From the NCBI GenBank assembly GCA_025345505.1, contig JANVCC010000049.1, forward strand, positions 9,850,733 to 9,914,732: a stretch of 64,000 nt of DNA, given 5' to 3'. Shown here in pieces: positions 1 through 13,800 of the stretch (positions are counted from its first letter, which is position 1; the number at the start of each line of letters is the position of its first letter). This stretch comes from Todiramphus chloris collaris. Its lineage: Eukaryota; Chordata; Aves; Coraciiformes; Alcedinidae. Made by a program: the position numbers and the translations under genes. Below the pieces are notes generated by a model, which had not been told where the DNA came from, searched no databases, and was given only the letters and a program-made list of their open reading frames with translations.

Positions 1-49
1 GATGAATGTGAGTCTCTTGATTTCCTGGTTTGATGGTGGGTTTTGGGTA

Positions 50-595
50 TCTTCAGAGGAGGAGACTCCACAGCCTCCGGGCAGTTGTTTCAAGGGCTCC
101 ATCACCCTCACAGGAAAGAAGTTTTTCCTTATGTTCAGATGAAACTTCTTGTGTTTAAGTTTTTGCCTGTTGCCCCTTGTCCTGTCACTTGGCACCACTG
201 AAAAGAGTCAGACCCCATCCTCTCAATCCCTGCCCTTTAGATATTGATAAGCATTGGTAAGATCCTCTCTCAGTCTTCTCTTTTTCAGGCTAAACAGCCC
301 CAGGTCTCTCAGCCTTTCCTTGTAAGAGAGATGCTCCAGTCCCTTAATCATCTTCAAAGCTTTCCACGAGACTCTCTCCAGTAATTCCTTGTCTCTGTTG
401 AACTGGGGAGCCCAGAACTGGACACAGTATTCCAGATGTGACCTCTTCAGGGCAGAGTAGACAGGGTGGAGAATCTCCCTGAACCTTCTGGTCATGCTTT
501 TCTTAATGGACCCCAGGAAACCATTGGCCTTCTTGGCCACAAGGGCACATTGCTGGCTCGTGTTTAACTTGTTATCCATCAGGACTCCCGCTTCA
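50..595 (-). mobile_element. CR1 LINE fragment, antisense
   Basis: Read on the minus strand this encodes the end of CR1 ORF2, with motifs such as LHPVYSALKRSHLEYCVQFW, LKMIKGLEHLSYKERLRDLG and LFSLKKRRLREDLTNAYQYL, all standard for the reverse-transcriptase C-terminal region. The copy is 5'-truncated at about 595 and its 3' end is diverged near the window start. It is an old copy lying in an LRCH2 intron. Confidence 0.9.
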
Positions 596-3500
596 CATTT
601 GGTGTCACAACAGAGTGATTTATTGAAAAGGAGCTGTAGAGCCAGCAGTAGATTAAAGCAGTGTAATAGAACAAGGTAGCAACTGTGTAAAAGGAAGAGC
701 ATGAGGAAATACTTGGAATTGCATAGGATGTGGCCAGGCTATGGTAGGAATTGTTCTCTCTGGTTCCTTTACTAAGCAGGCAAATAACGCCTGAGGTACT
801 TTGGCAAGAATAAACTCTTTTCTGAAAAGTCAAAGTTGTAGTTAATAGTGATTCACTGTCATTTGTCACCCCACAGTAATGGATTTAACTTAATATAGGC
901 TTAAATAGTATTTTTGTTTCCTTTGTATTTCTGAGTAATGATGAGATTCTGCACTGCTGATTTGCTTTTATGATAGTTGAAATATACTTGAAGTCGTTAG
1001 AGAAATTGATATCTTAATGCTATGAATTGCAGAGCTTTAAAAATTCACCTGTGTTTTATATTATTTAAATATAATAGCAGTTGTGTGTGTGTGTAAAAGA
1101 TAAAATAGGTTTTACTTTTAACTACATGCAGTGTATTTAAGAATTTGTTGTTCACACTGTGAAGGGAAAAATATGAATGAAATATTAATGCTCATACACT
1201 CTTACTGACAAAAGTGTTGTAAAAAAGACTAAAAATGTTAAATTGTATTATTTTATTAATAAGAGAATAAGTGTGATTTTTCTTATATTGAGTTTTTATA
1301 TGATGGTTATTTGTGATGCATGTGGGTCTTGTTTGATTATTTTTAAAACTTTTTGGTTATCAAATCACTTGAAATACCAAGCCACTCCTCTTCTGAAGTA
1401 CGCAACTTAAATTTTATTCATCATGTTTTGTATCTTAATGCAGTGATCTTGCTAATGGTTCTACTTCGCTCTGGAATTGTTCAGACGTATGCAATCTTAG
1501 TAGTCTATAAGTTTTACTTAGCTTAGCTTTTCTATTTTGAAGCTTGCTTATGTATCTTTAAGTACATGAGGGAAAAATCACTTCTGATATAAAATTTATC
1601 ACAGATTTTGAATCCGTAGTTTTGTGAGTTTATTTCTCACCATAAACAGAAGTTTAGTGAAGATATTTCTGTGTTTGTGGAAAATATGCTCAATCTCCAT
1701 AAAGAGACTCCTCAGAAAAGTGAACATCATGAAATAATTGCTTACTAATTGTACTTCTGCTTGTTCAGTGTGGATTTTTTTAAGAAAACAATTATGCAGT
1801 CTCCTTTCTTTTTGCTTGCTTTGCTAATGACTTCCCTGTCCTCTCCCATCAACCTATCCTGCTTCCTTCTCTCGTCTTTGGCTTTGGTGTACATGAAATC
1901 TGAATACAGACGAAGGCCATTAAGCTATAGAACTTCATTCAGTGAAAAACTCTTCCAGAGGACAAGGGCGGCAGGACGTGCATCAAGGTATAAAGTCTTT
2001 GTAGAGCTTCAGATTTCCAAAGTTTAAAACGTGGACAAAATAAACATTTTGTCCATTTCTTGAACAAAAACAGAATAAAGGAATTGTCAAAGTTAGCCTC
2101 ATATATTTTGTTATTTAAAATACATTGCAATGCATTTATTGTTCTTTAAGATGAGGTACTATTTAAGGGGAACATTTAATTAGGCAACTCTTCAAAAAAC
2201 CATTTAAAATGAGTCCAAACCTAGGAGCATAACTTCCTGTTTGGAGTAGATGTCATGCTTGCATGATGTAAAACTAGAAAAATGAGTCATGATATTGTTT
2301 TGAGTTTGATATGTATAAATATGGCATTGTGTATGTGCTGTTGAGAAATTTACAGTTCAAAGTTTGTATAAGATTTAGAATCCTTTAAAAGTAATAGTTT
2401 ATATACTACCTCTGTAACAACAGAATTTGTATAGTTAGTAGGAACTAAGTAGGAAATTAATTGCAGTACCAACACAAGTGTATTATGCAAATTCTTATTT
2501 AGCAATTCAGTATGACCATCAATAATTGGCCTGATAATTGATCTAATTAAAAAAATAAAAGTTTTTAACTGAATGAGTTGTAATATCAATAGAAACAGTT
2601 GCCAGTCTTTGTACCGTTAGCGCCACAGAGCATGACTTCTGAATATGAGCTCTACCTGTACTTTAACTCTGGATACTCAATTTTTCATTGTATTTCCTGG
2701 GAGACAGTTTTTAAGACAACTACAGTGATTATTTTTTTTCCCCCCTTCTTCTAGCTGAACACATTATTTTGCCATGAATTCCTTAATCTGCAATTCAGTA
2801 AATTCAGATTAATTTTCTTCACCTTTTTTTTAACTAAAAACTTTCCAGTTCCTTATTCCACAGGGAATTCAGATTTCTCTGACTGGACAACTAACTGCTG
2901 ACCTGACAGATACTGAACTTGCTCTTACTTCCCCATTAATATTCTCTAGATTTTAAACAGGAAGTTTCAAAAATTTCTGTGTTGTTTTTGTTTTACAAAG
3001 TATAAAAATATGCTTTGTTTATAATAAACTCAAACATTAATTATATACATGTTTTTTAGAAACAGTGTAGCTGAAAAGTGCATATCCATATATGTTTGAA
3101 TTAGCTTGAATAGTTTTTCTTTACATTTCATATAGTGGCTTTAAAGAAGAAGTGATCTGTGTTACATATGATTATTGATTTTACACTGATAGTGTCACTT
3201 TTTTGTGCAACATTAACATGTTTAGGTGACTCAATTTTTTTTTTTTAAAGCTCATTCTATAATGAACACAGCTTGCTACAAAGTCTCTCAATTTCTCATA
3301 TGGCTAATTTGAATGTGAATTCTCTAAAAATTAATTACTTTAAAATAATGTGTTTACATTATGGTTTGATAGCCTATTCTCTGAATATTGTGGGCTTTTT
3401 TTAACACTTTTTTCAGGATATATTGTAATTTTAAGTCTGGAATGTACCCTCAAAATTAAGTTCCTGAATACAAAATACAGGGAGCAGATGGTGCAGACTG

Positions 3501-4181
3501 TTGGTTTACAGGCTTAACTTGTCATAATTCCATTAAATCAAGGTTCACGCAGTGAGAGGTTTAAACTACAAATGAGATTACTGAGCTCAAAATTATTATC
3601 AGAGAAGTCTGATTGAAAAATCATCAATCATCTGAAGTTAACAGTTCTACTGCCCTTCATAATAATAATGAAATATAAAAAGGTGCTTTCTTCCATTGAG
3701 TAGCTGGTGTTTTTCTATATTCTGATTCTTAATACAGTCTAGTTCTGTATATAATTCAGCATAAATATACTTTGATCACAGGCATATAAAGTCAGTGTAG
3801 AAGTGCATTATTGCCTCCAAGAATTCAAATTATTCTTTCTAGTTGCCATTTAACATGACACTTACTTGAAAATATTTAAGCGTTACTGATTGTTTTGTTA
3901 TTTTTAACATTTTAAACAACCATAATAGCACATATCTTCTTCCTGTGTGTGCACGTGTGGTATGCGTTTGTTCCAAAAGAAAAAGCAATTCTGAATCTCT
4001 CTGCAAGTTTTTGACTGTTTACCATTTAGAAAGATGGTAAACATTGCTTCATTTCTGCACTAGACTTTTTGTTTAGTTCTTAGTCTGTGTTTCTCCATTT
4101 TCCACCTCTCATTTTTCCCTACATTTTCTTTGCACTTGCAGTGTTTCTTAACCAGCTACCTTCTTACCTTCTTCTGCTGAC
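596..4181. other. LRCH2 intron, mostly featureless
   Basis: AT-rich sequence with short T runs and a small (GT)n at about 1080. Apart from the candidate exon at 1910-1987, I see no exon, RNA gene or repeat I can support. The LRCH2 exons that precede 4790 in human were searched for by eye and not seen. Confidence 0.6.
1910..1987 (+). CDS. candidate extra LRCH2 exon (unproven)
   Basis: A 78-nt open segment is bounded by an AG acceptor (aaatctgaatacag, with a pyrimidine-rich stretch about 20-50 nt upstream) and a gtataaag donor. Read in phase 2 it encodes about 26 residues, including LSYRTSFSEKLFQRTR. Entering and leaving phase are both 2, matching the phase of the intron before exon 4790-4858, so inclusion would keep frame. 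It is richer in G, C and CpG than the surrounding AT-rich intron. I do not recall this peptide in human LRCH2, so it could be an alternative exon, a lineage-specific exon or chance. Confidence 0.3.
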
Positions 4182-4357
4182 TCACTGGAACAGGCTGCCC
4201 AGGGGGGTTGTGGAGTCTCCTTCTCTGGAGACGTTCAAAACCCACCTGGACATGTTCCTATGTGACCTGCTCTAGGTGGTCCTGCTCTGGCAGGGGGGTT
4301 GGACTAGATGATCTTTTGAGGTCCCTTCCAACCCTTAACATTCTGTGATTCTGTGAT
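4182..4357 (+). mobile_element. CR1 LINE 3' end, sense
   Basis: The segment encodes WNRLPRGVVESPSLETFKTH, the last residues of CR1 ORF2. It is followed by the conserved 3' UTR core (ttggactagatgatctt, gtcccttccaaccc) and a terminal attctgtgattctgtgat repeat. It is a short 5'-truncated copy in an LRCH2 intron and has kept its 3' end well. Confidence 0.93.
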
Positions 4358-4789
4358 GGACTTCTTGTGCTCTATCTGTATATCATTTCTTGTCTGCTTT
4401 AGGTTCACTATCTTCTGTCTTCTAATTTTAATGAACAGTGGGGCCTTCTGTGTTGAGGGCAGCATAACTTTGTGAGATCAGTTGAAAAAGAAAAATAGGG
4501 AGAAAAATAACAGGAGATTTCTTTTTGGTATGAATTATTGTCATGTTTTACTTCTTAAAATTCAGAACTTGAGCTATTTCAAGATCTAGAAACAATATTG
4601 TTGATTTAAATGGAAGCAGGATTGGGCTTGGATTTCATATCTGTATGGTCATATATATTATAATTTTATGGAAAATGTCATCTTAATGTTCAAAACTTCT
4701 TACAGGAAATGTTATGCAGTGAAAGTAACATTCTAAGGAAAATGCTTAACTACAAAGCTGTTGAATAAATGTATTGTGTTTCTTTCTAG

Positions 4790-4858
4790 GCTTCTTAATC
4801 ATTCAGTTTCAGTAAGTGCAAGGAACAGGCTGAAGCAGCCAATGGAATCTGAAAAATG
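4790..4858 (+). CDS. LRCH2: LRCH2 exon (LLNHSVSVSARNRLKQPMES)
   Basis: The acceptor is ttctttctag and the donor ATG|gtattg. The exon enters and leaves in phase 2; its first base completes an Arg codon and its last two bases start a Cys codon finished at 7305. It corresponds to the human segment around ILNHSTSVMRNKPKQ and is the most divergent exon of the set, as expected for the low-complexity linker between the repeats and the CH domain. It is the first LRCH2 exon I can recognise in the window. Confidence 0.88.
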
Positions 4859-7800
4859 GTATTGATATAGTTTAATGTATCACAGATTTCAGTATTTTAT
4901 TAATTTAATTTTTATATTTATTCTGTATCACTACTGCCATCTTCTGTTGTGATGTTTTGAGCTCAAGATGAAATAGAAGCTGCACAGAGTCTGTTCTTAA
5001 GCTTCTTTCAGATTTAAAAAAACTCCAAAACTCTTTTGAGCCTTCAGGAAAGTTGATGTCATCCAGATAGTAATTTGTGGGTCTGTTTTTGGCAGCAATT
5101 CAGGTGCCTAAGGATACACACTCCAGTGCTGTTTTGGACATTCAGTGCCAGTCTGGAAGGTCATGTCTCTCGTAGGCAGCAATGCTGTGCAGATGTGTTA
5201 GGTCCCGTGTTACATAAAAACGGCACTTCAGCTGTGCTTGGGCATCTACATTTTCCACCCTGGCAGTCCTTTTGTGCTAATAAGAGCTGTTGGAAAAGTG
5301 CTAGTGGGAGTTCAGACTGCAAAACATTTACTGTTTGTCAAGGATGACTGATGAAGAATCCATTGTCTTTAGGAGCTATACGCTCATGCATTTTCTTTGA
5401 ATTAAAAAAAAAAAACCAAAACCAAAATCAATAAACCAAACCCAAACAATAATACCAAGACCCTTGTCTTTAGAAGAATTGGGGAATGACAACTTCCTAT
5501 TTCTGACTATATGGGTGAGAGAGAATTTAGCAATTCAGCCCTCCCTCCCTTAAGGAATTTTAGATCAGTTCTTATAATCAATTTGGTCAAGAAGTAATCT
5601 GGTTTCATTTTTAAGCTAAAGAGGGAGAATTTACTGGCAGCCTCCTAGTGAGAACTCCATTTAAACAGTGGCTTTTGCAATTTTTGCCAGCTCCATAATT
5701 TTCTAAATCTGTATCTTCAAAAGAATCTGTATCTGCTTGTGTCCCGGCCCTAGTTTAGCTGTACATCTTGAAGACAAAAGCCGTAACTGCTCTTGGTTAT
5801 TGCTATAGAGCAGTGGGGCTGGTGGCAGCTCTCTACAGTACAGGTACACACATCAGGAAAGTGTTTACTGAAATAGAAAGGGACACACTGTAGATATTTC
5901 AATGTGATATATCCTTTTTTGGGTATCTTCTCTCTCATTGGTATCTGAGGTTTCAAGAGCTAGTTGCTCATATGTCCTGTGGTTAAATGAACCATGGTGC
6001 AACTATTTTTCATTTGCATTTGGAGCTTCCTGTCCATAATTTCTTAACATACAGTTTCTGTTCTTTGGAATGCTCTCACCTCTTGTAGTGTATGGCCTTC
6101 GCATTATAGGGTATTCCAGGAAAGATTACATTTACCTTTTCCTGGTTTGTTAATGAGACACGAACAGTTCTGAGACTTAAAACCAAATCAAACAAAAACC
6201 CACAAACAAACAAAACACCCCTGAAAAAAACCCCATCCAGGTAGGTGTTGCAGGGTATTTGTTGCTTTATTGCACTGATATATAGAATCCTGAACCACAC
6301 ACTACCTAAGGCATACACAAAGAGAGTACAAAGACTATCATATCCCTAAATGATTTATAGCTATAGAATATGTCATAGTTTATAGGATACATCTGTATCA
6401 ACACCCAAAACTCAGTTATTTATTGCAGCAGTTCCTTCAGACTTCAACTGAATTGCTTATCAAGCTATCGGACATGATTCAAAGAGATTTCTTATGTCTA
6501 GAAGCTTTAAAAAGTAGCATTAATGGTTGGAGGCAAACAGAAGAAAAAAGGAAGAAAAAGGAATACAAAGCAGCAGAAGCTAGTTTTCCCTTTAGGATTT
6601 ATTATAACTGCTCATGGTGTTATGTCCTTCTTGCATTCAGTTACCAGCTGTTAGCCTTTTAGTACACTGCACAGCTTCTAAGCCAGCTGTCACAATGTGA
6701 ATGAAGTGTTTGCTGGTGAGATGATAGAAGTGAATTTCACAGAAGGATTTGGAAAGAAAAATTTGAAGTGCTGCCAAATGTAAAAATTTTTATTTTGCTG
6801 AGAACCTTCAATAATCTCAGGCAATCCATGTTCCAGAGAGCTTTTTTTTTTTTTTTTTGAGGTTTTGCAGTTTTACTGTACCATCTTTAAATGTTTTTCC
6901 CTTCCCTACCAGTATGAAGTATGTGAGTTTCCCAAAAATTTAAGATCTTTTGTCAGCTTTGAAGAAAATGTTTCACTGGTTGCTTTGTGAAACAAAACAG
7001 TGAAGATTCATTAGTAATCTCTAAAGATCAACATGCTTAAGAAAAATCGTTATCTGAATAAAGCACTGCAGTGTGGAAAGTCTATTGTCAGCATATGGTA
7101 GAAGGAGAGTGAAATAGGATGTGAGATTTTAGTCAAGTGGTCATACTTAGGCACATTGTGACATCCTTATACAGGTAGATGAAAATACTGTAGGTGCTGC
7201 AGGGAAGCTGCTTTTCAAGTGTTCAATTTTTTGGTAAAGTAACTTGGTTTTAAAGTACACAGAAAAGTAGTAAATTTCATAATGCTTTTCATCTTTATTT
7301 TTAGTGTCTCAACAGATGAAGTGAATTCTCCAGTGTCCCCATACAGCTGGCAGGTAAATACTCAAGTGTAAATATAGTGGCATCATATTTTAATGATTTT
7401 GGTTTGGTTTTTGGTTTTGTATTTTTGTCAGAAAACTGTTACACGTTCATATATTTGCTCACACACATAGTTATTGTATGTATGTAATTGTTGTGGAAAT
7501 TATCTTTGAACAACTGAAGCTTCAAGATAATTTGACTGGTATGTCAAATTATAAAGGCCTTTTGTTTTAAGAGCATATGGTACTAGCTTAAGATCTTGAA
7601 AGCAGTGAGGCTGAAGTTTTACTTACTTGGTTTTAATGTTATTTATAGTATCTTTTGCATAATTTTTAAGTTCTACTTTTTAATTTTCTAAATGGTTTTG
7701 TTTTGTGTAGGCTTTTCATTCCCCATACCTCGCTGGGAAACTTGCATGATATGATAAAATTGCAGTGAAACTGCAGAGGGTACTTTTTAATGTTTTAGAT

Positions 7801-10800
7801 TTTAATCCATCAGGTATTTACAACTGCTTTAAATGGCCTGATATTCTAGTACAAAGAAATAGTAGGAATTGTAATTTTAGCCTTATGAAATGGTCCCTTC
7901 AGATTGCCTGCTTTCAGTTTTCGTAGATGTGTTCATACATGTTCATTGTTATTCTACTTTAGCTGTCTCTTCAGAATATGTTGTGTAATACGGTATTTTG
8001 AACAGTTTCTTTTACAGATAGTTGATGTGTATAATCTCTTAGATAGCAACAGCGGATAGATACTTAAATTGTTGTCTTGTAGCCATCCTTTTCCTGTGCA
8101 ATGTTTATTCAGATTGGGAATTTTGCTGTGCTGGTGGCTAACCACACTTCTGCTTTTTTGAAGCTATTTATGGCAGCCTTAGAAGGCTTCCTAACATACT
8201 GGCAAAAATTAGGCTCAATTCAGGAAAGGGTGTTATTTTCTTAAGAATTATTTCATAGTTTCTTTGGTTTTTTTTTTTTTTTTTTTTTTTTTGAAATAGG
8301 TGTTAGGATTTGAAAGGAAATAAGTGATTTCTACCAGAATTACTATTAAGAGTGATACCACTTTCATGTTAAAAACTGAGGCTATGAGAGGCAAATAATT
8401 CATAATTACAGTTCATAATAATTTGTGTTAATGCACATGAGGTGTATTTACCTTTTATATAAAAATTTTTCTGAACCTTGTAGCCACTGGAAAACCAGAA
8501 GGATTCAGTAGATGAGCAGCACTGGCCAGAAACACAGCCAGTGATTTGGCAGAATGAAGAAAGAAGAAGAAGTAAACAGATTAGAAAAGAGTATTTCAAG
8601 GTAATGGGAAGGAGCATGGGTGGGTGACTTTTTTATGAGAGTTGAAAAAACTATATAAGCAAAGGTAAGAAAAGCTCAAAGGTTGTCATACTTCTAATTT
8701 TACATGTAATCGATAGGTTTTTTTACTTTTATTATTTTATTATGTGTGCATTTAGGGTAATGTGAGAGTGCAGGAAAATCAGGAGTAAAAGATTGATGGA
8801 AGAAATAAGTCTAATTTACAGGTGTCTTCTGGTAAAGCCAGAACCTCATCTTCAATTGTTGGTCCTTCCCCATCCATTTTGATGGGTTTTTTTTGTTGTT
8901 GTAGTGCAAGGAAAATGTACAACGTATATATTATAAAGATGATTTATGCATTTTGGTTCTCACTGTTAGTATTTTAGAGAGGCAATTTTGACTGTACTAC
9001 TTTTCTGCCGTAGTGTGTACCATTAGTCACCAGATGTCAGTGTCTGCATATTGCTGCTTATGGCAGCATTAGATAAAATTTGGTTTGGGGTATGGTAGAG
9101 AAATAGAATTCTGACTAGTGCTATGTTGAATTAAAATTTATTTGGTCTTTACCATCAAACATCTTTATGAAGTGCTAGGGAACTTCGAATAAATTAAATT
9201 ATAGGAGAAACAGAGCATACCATACAGCTCAGATACATTCTTATGATTACAGAAAATCTTCTGTTTCCTGAAGAGTTTATGGAGTTTTATCCTCTTTGCA
9301 TGGTTTTCATCCCTAAATTAATTATGCCCTGCAGCCTTTGAGGGGAAGGGAAGAAACTTCTGAGTAAATCAGAATTCAGTCATTTGACTCATTAAACAGT
9401 GGTGCTGTTATTACAGAAGACCTGCATTAGTGTTCATCATAAGTTTAAAGGATGTCTTTAAATTTTAATACAAACTTCAGTTTTCAGCTCTATGATGGAA
9501 GCAAATACCTGAAATCACATAGCATACAGCTATGAACATGTGTCAAAAGTGAATTGAGCAGACTGTACCTGTAACAAAAAAGCAGTATCACTGATATGTT
9601 TCATTTGCAAAAACAAGGCAGTAAGCAAGTGAAAGAAAGTCTGTATTCCATGGTGAACTGGAGAAAAAAATAGATACCACTGGTGTTGTGAGAAAACAGT
9701 GAAAATACAATTTGTATTGTGTCCATGTTTTCTTGTCAGAAAAGCTCACTGAATACTCTTATTTGTACTGCCAAACATTAACATTTTTTAATATTATAAT
9801 TATTATTATAATTTTGACTTTACAATGTCAAGTCAATCTGTCAAAGTGTAGCCAATCTTAAAGTTACATAATCTATTGTAAAAGTAACTTTCCCAGGTTG
9901 CATAATTTTATCTAACAAGTAATGCTTCAGGGTTAGCAGTTAAGATCTTTTCACTTGGATCAATTGTCACATGCAGAGTTCACATTATAGAGGTAGTAGG
10001 TTTTGAAATGCTCTTATCAACCTAATAAAGATCTTTACTAGCCTAGGAACTAGATGTTCCTTTTCTGTTTCGTTTCTTTTTTGCTCCTTTGTTTCTGTAA
10101 TATGTTTGGTTTTTTTCCTCAGCAGCTTCACCATTAGTAAGTAACATCTGAGTGATATCAAGCCATGTAGTTCAAATGAAAACCATACGTCTGTTTTAAA
10201 GTAATAATTGTGTGTGTTTTGCAGTATAAGTCTTCCAGAAAGAGTTCAAGTGGAAATGAAAATGATGAGGTGAGATACAGTAATTGTGTAAAGTATTTAA
10301 GAAAATGTTTTACTCATTTGTTTTTCATGAACGCCTACAAACCACAGTCACAGGGCAGGAAAACATTGGCTACAGCCTACACAAATAAACTTTACATTCC
10401 AAAGCCATAGCAGAAATAAGTATTATACTCCTTTATTTGAAAAAAGTCACCAAGGATGTGTATTGGGGAAAAGTAGGACATATACTTGCTTCGTTAATAG
10501 GAAAGTTAATTCACCTATCAAGTGAAGATAATGCAAAAGTAACATTTGCCATAAACAGTGAACAGTGTTTCCTTAACACTGTTCCCATGTTTTTAAATTC
10601 AATTGCTGCCAGCTTGTCGCATATTTGATAAATGTTGCATATCTCACGTATTAAGTGTTTCATAATTTCATGTTTCTTGTTAAATCATAATTTTCATTGT
10701 TATAATTTCATCTCTTTGATTTCTTTTAGCAAGACAGTGATCATACTAATGTGTCCCCACAGTCTCCTGTGTCGTCTGAGGTACAAGTTTGTGGTTCTGT

Positions 10801-13800
10801 TTTTCATTCAGCAAACATATCTTTTACTCATTACTTGTCTCCACATTTTCCATGCAGATACAAAGCTGTTAGTTTCCTTTGAAATTAAAATATTTCTTCA
10901 TGATAAAATTTCAAAATTAGATAGAAGCTAGAGACAGATATTACAAATTATTTTGCCTTTGAAACTATCTGACCTATCCTAAGATTTCTTCTTTTTGAGT
11001 GATGTGTAGAAACATGCATTGCTTATCCCCACATCTTTCCTAATGAAAATAGTTAATACAGGAAAAATAAAATTTGCTGTATTTTGTGGGGGTCCCCTGT
11101 GCACTAGCCACCCAGAGGACTTTAAGTAAAATTTGTGGTTTAGTATTTCGTATATCACAAGGAACTCAAAGGTACTGATGCTTCTTATGGAGTTTCATCC
11201 TTTATGATACTGGTTGTCACCTTTGTGGTGCAGCCTTGCAGCGTCATTAACTGGTTGCTTTCTTTTTTAAGGAATGTGCATGTAGTCTCACTGTGGTTAC
11301 ACTACCCTACCGAGTTCCGAATAAAGTATACCAAAGATTATTAACATTACCACCTCCTGTCATCAAGGTACCTGAGGGAGCAGGATGAAAACATCTCCCA
11401 AATACAGTGAAATTATTTGAAATAAAGATATCTCATGTACAAAACAAATTACTGAGTGCATCTCTGTTTTTAGGTGGTGAAAGGAAGAAAAACCTCATCT
11501 TGATAATTGAAAGGAAACATTTCTTAAGACATATTTTGACCCTAAGCATTGGGAGGATATTTGCATTTGCTTACAGCTGGCTTAGAACTCTGTTCGCAGA
11601 ATCATTTGCCGTAGTTTGAAATGGTTTAGAGTAGATTTTAGCTCATTTGCTGCTGCTTTTCTAACTCAGTAAGATAATTTTATCTACATGTAGTGAGGTT
11701 ACTTTCATTTATTTTATACTGTCCCCTTCAAAAGAGTGCATTGCTGTTAAGGAGGACTCAGTTTTCTTAGGCAAGGATAATTTAAACACTATATTGATGG
11801 GAACAAAAATTCTTTTTACTGAAGAGAATTGACTTTATCTCTTTTAACAGGATTATGAAAGGACAGATAGTAACGCTCATGGACCATTTGGTCTCAAACC
11901 AAGGTCAGGTAAGCTGCTGTTCTCTAACATAGCATGATAGAACAGATGTTATTTCCCAGGCTGGAATAGATGGTAAGGATAGCAGATGCATGAATTGGAA
12001 TGAATATGAAGAGATGCCACAGTAGAGCAATCCACGCAGTGTACTTATCACAAGCGTAGTACTGGGAAAGATGTAGACAGCTGCTTTGGCAAACTATGAA
12101 TTGAAGGTTCTTGAAGTTACACAGTGATTCCTTTTTTAATTAATTTTTAATTTTTTTTCCCCACTGACTGACTTTGTGCATATTTAGTCACTGTCAAAGA
12201 ACAGGGAAACAGCATGCAATTGTTCTTGAGACCTGATGGCTGAAGCAGGATAATTTCAAGAGAAGATTTTTGTAATTTGTCCTGTGAAAGGATTCTTTGA
12301 GCAGAGCTTTGCCAGGAGTTTTATGGTGTAGTGCTTTGTTGCACCCTGACTCTTGCAACATTCTGCCATACCCTCATAAGAAGGTTTTATTGTTTAAAGC
12401 AGACTTTCGGTCTAGGTGGAAATAAAAGGGGTGGGTTTTTTTGCAGTTACAGGATTCTTTTGTTTGCAAGTGTCTATACAAATATTGGATGTCAACAGTG
12501 TAAAAGATAGTTTGGACAGGCCACTGTGCAGTCCTTTTTCTCTGATTTTAAGGGAACTTTAGGCAAATTCATTAAGAAAGAACGATCTCAACTCTTCAGT
12601 TTACTTTCATTTGGTGTTTATGGTAACAAAGTTTGACCTTAATAGTAGCCTGTGAGCCCCAGTAGTAGAGTAGGTCATGCAAATGGCTTCTTCAGGGCCA
12701 CTTGAGAAAGTCACTTGTGAGTGACTTGTGAGCAGCTGTATGAAACTTCTGTGCCAGAGATAGTTAGGTTAGCTGCATGTACCAGGGATGATCCTGCCTG
12801 GCCTTAATCATTTAGAGGCTTCTGAGTTACCTGCATCCCTGGATGCAGGAAGGTGCAGATTTGATAAGAGGAAACAGGCTTGTTAGTGTTTTTTAGTCCC
12901 TCTTTTCTCAGTACAGTAGTAGGCTTCCCAGGAACCACTGCCAGATAATGGAAAACAGCAGCACCCCTTTCACTCAGTTCTAGGAAAGTGAATGGCATTT
13001 TGTTTCTTGGTTACCTGTCAAAATCTTCGGGGTTTTGGATGCTTCCGTACCTCCTGTCGGTAACATGCATCTGTATTACAAACTACATACTCTTACAATG
13101 TATAAAATCAGAGCAGTGACTTCACTAGTATCTGTAAAATCTGTTATTTTTGATTGTTAGATCTCTTGCTACAATCCAAACTATTAGAAACAATATAGAA
13201 AGTTCTATTGGTGTAAGTATTGATTTTTAATTTTTTTTTCCCGTTGATCAAAGGCCTGGAGTAAAATACTTAATGATACAGTGCTGTTGCTACACAAGAG
13301 TTGTTTGCCAGTGTTGTAAAAAATAACAGAATTGTTGTTTGGAGGTTTTCTGACCATGAAGAATAGTAAAGTGAATGTAATTATTTAACTTGTGTAGACA
13401 AGACTTTAATATTTTTCAATTAGTTCTTTGATAAGCAGTCACTGTGTCACTGCATATGCACACCTAACACATATGCATATGTGTGTGTATGTATATTTTA
13501 AGTCATTGTAAATTATGTCAGGGAGTTCTGTCCCTTTTTTTAGTCTTACAAAGACTCCTAAAGTTTTAAACGTGGAAGAAAAGTAAAACAAAGTGAAATA
13601 CTTTCAAAGCTAGATTGCAGGATATACTTGGAAAAGTGCATATTGAGTTGCGTAGCTCAATCAGATATTTGAATATTGAAGTCAACTCTGCGTATTTGCT
13701 AGTTATCCTTTTGCACTGAAGTAGGATGATCTGCATATTTTATTTGAAAGATAAGTTTCATAAACAGCATTTTTTACATCAGGGTATGTAAATATATTCT

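Larger units (their letters stand above)
7354..10224. other. LRCH2 introns flanking exon 8484-8600
   Basis: AT-rich intronic sequence with nothing beyond the exon already listed, apart from a 25-T run at 8268-8292. Confidence 0.6.

Noticed and set aside
1-4789. Upstream LRCH2 exons (acidic region and QLLQQEQKNR segment)
   Set aside because: Looked for and not found on the + strand before 4790; they must lie before the window.
6423-6662. 79-codon open frame in an LRCH2 intron
   Set aside because: No homology, no convincing splice sites in phase with the neighbouring exons.
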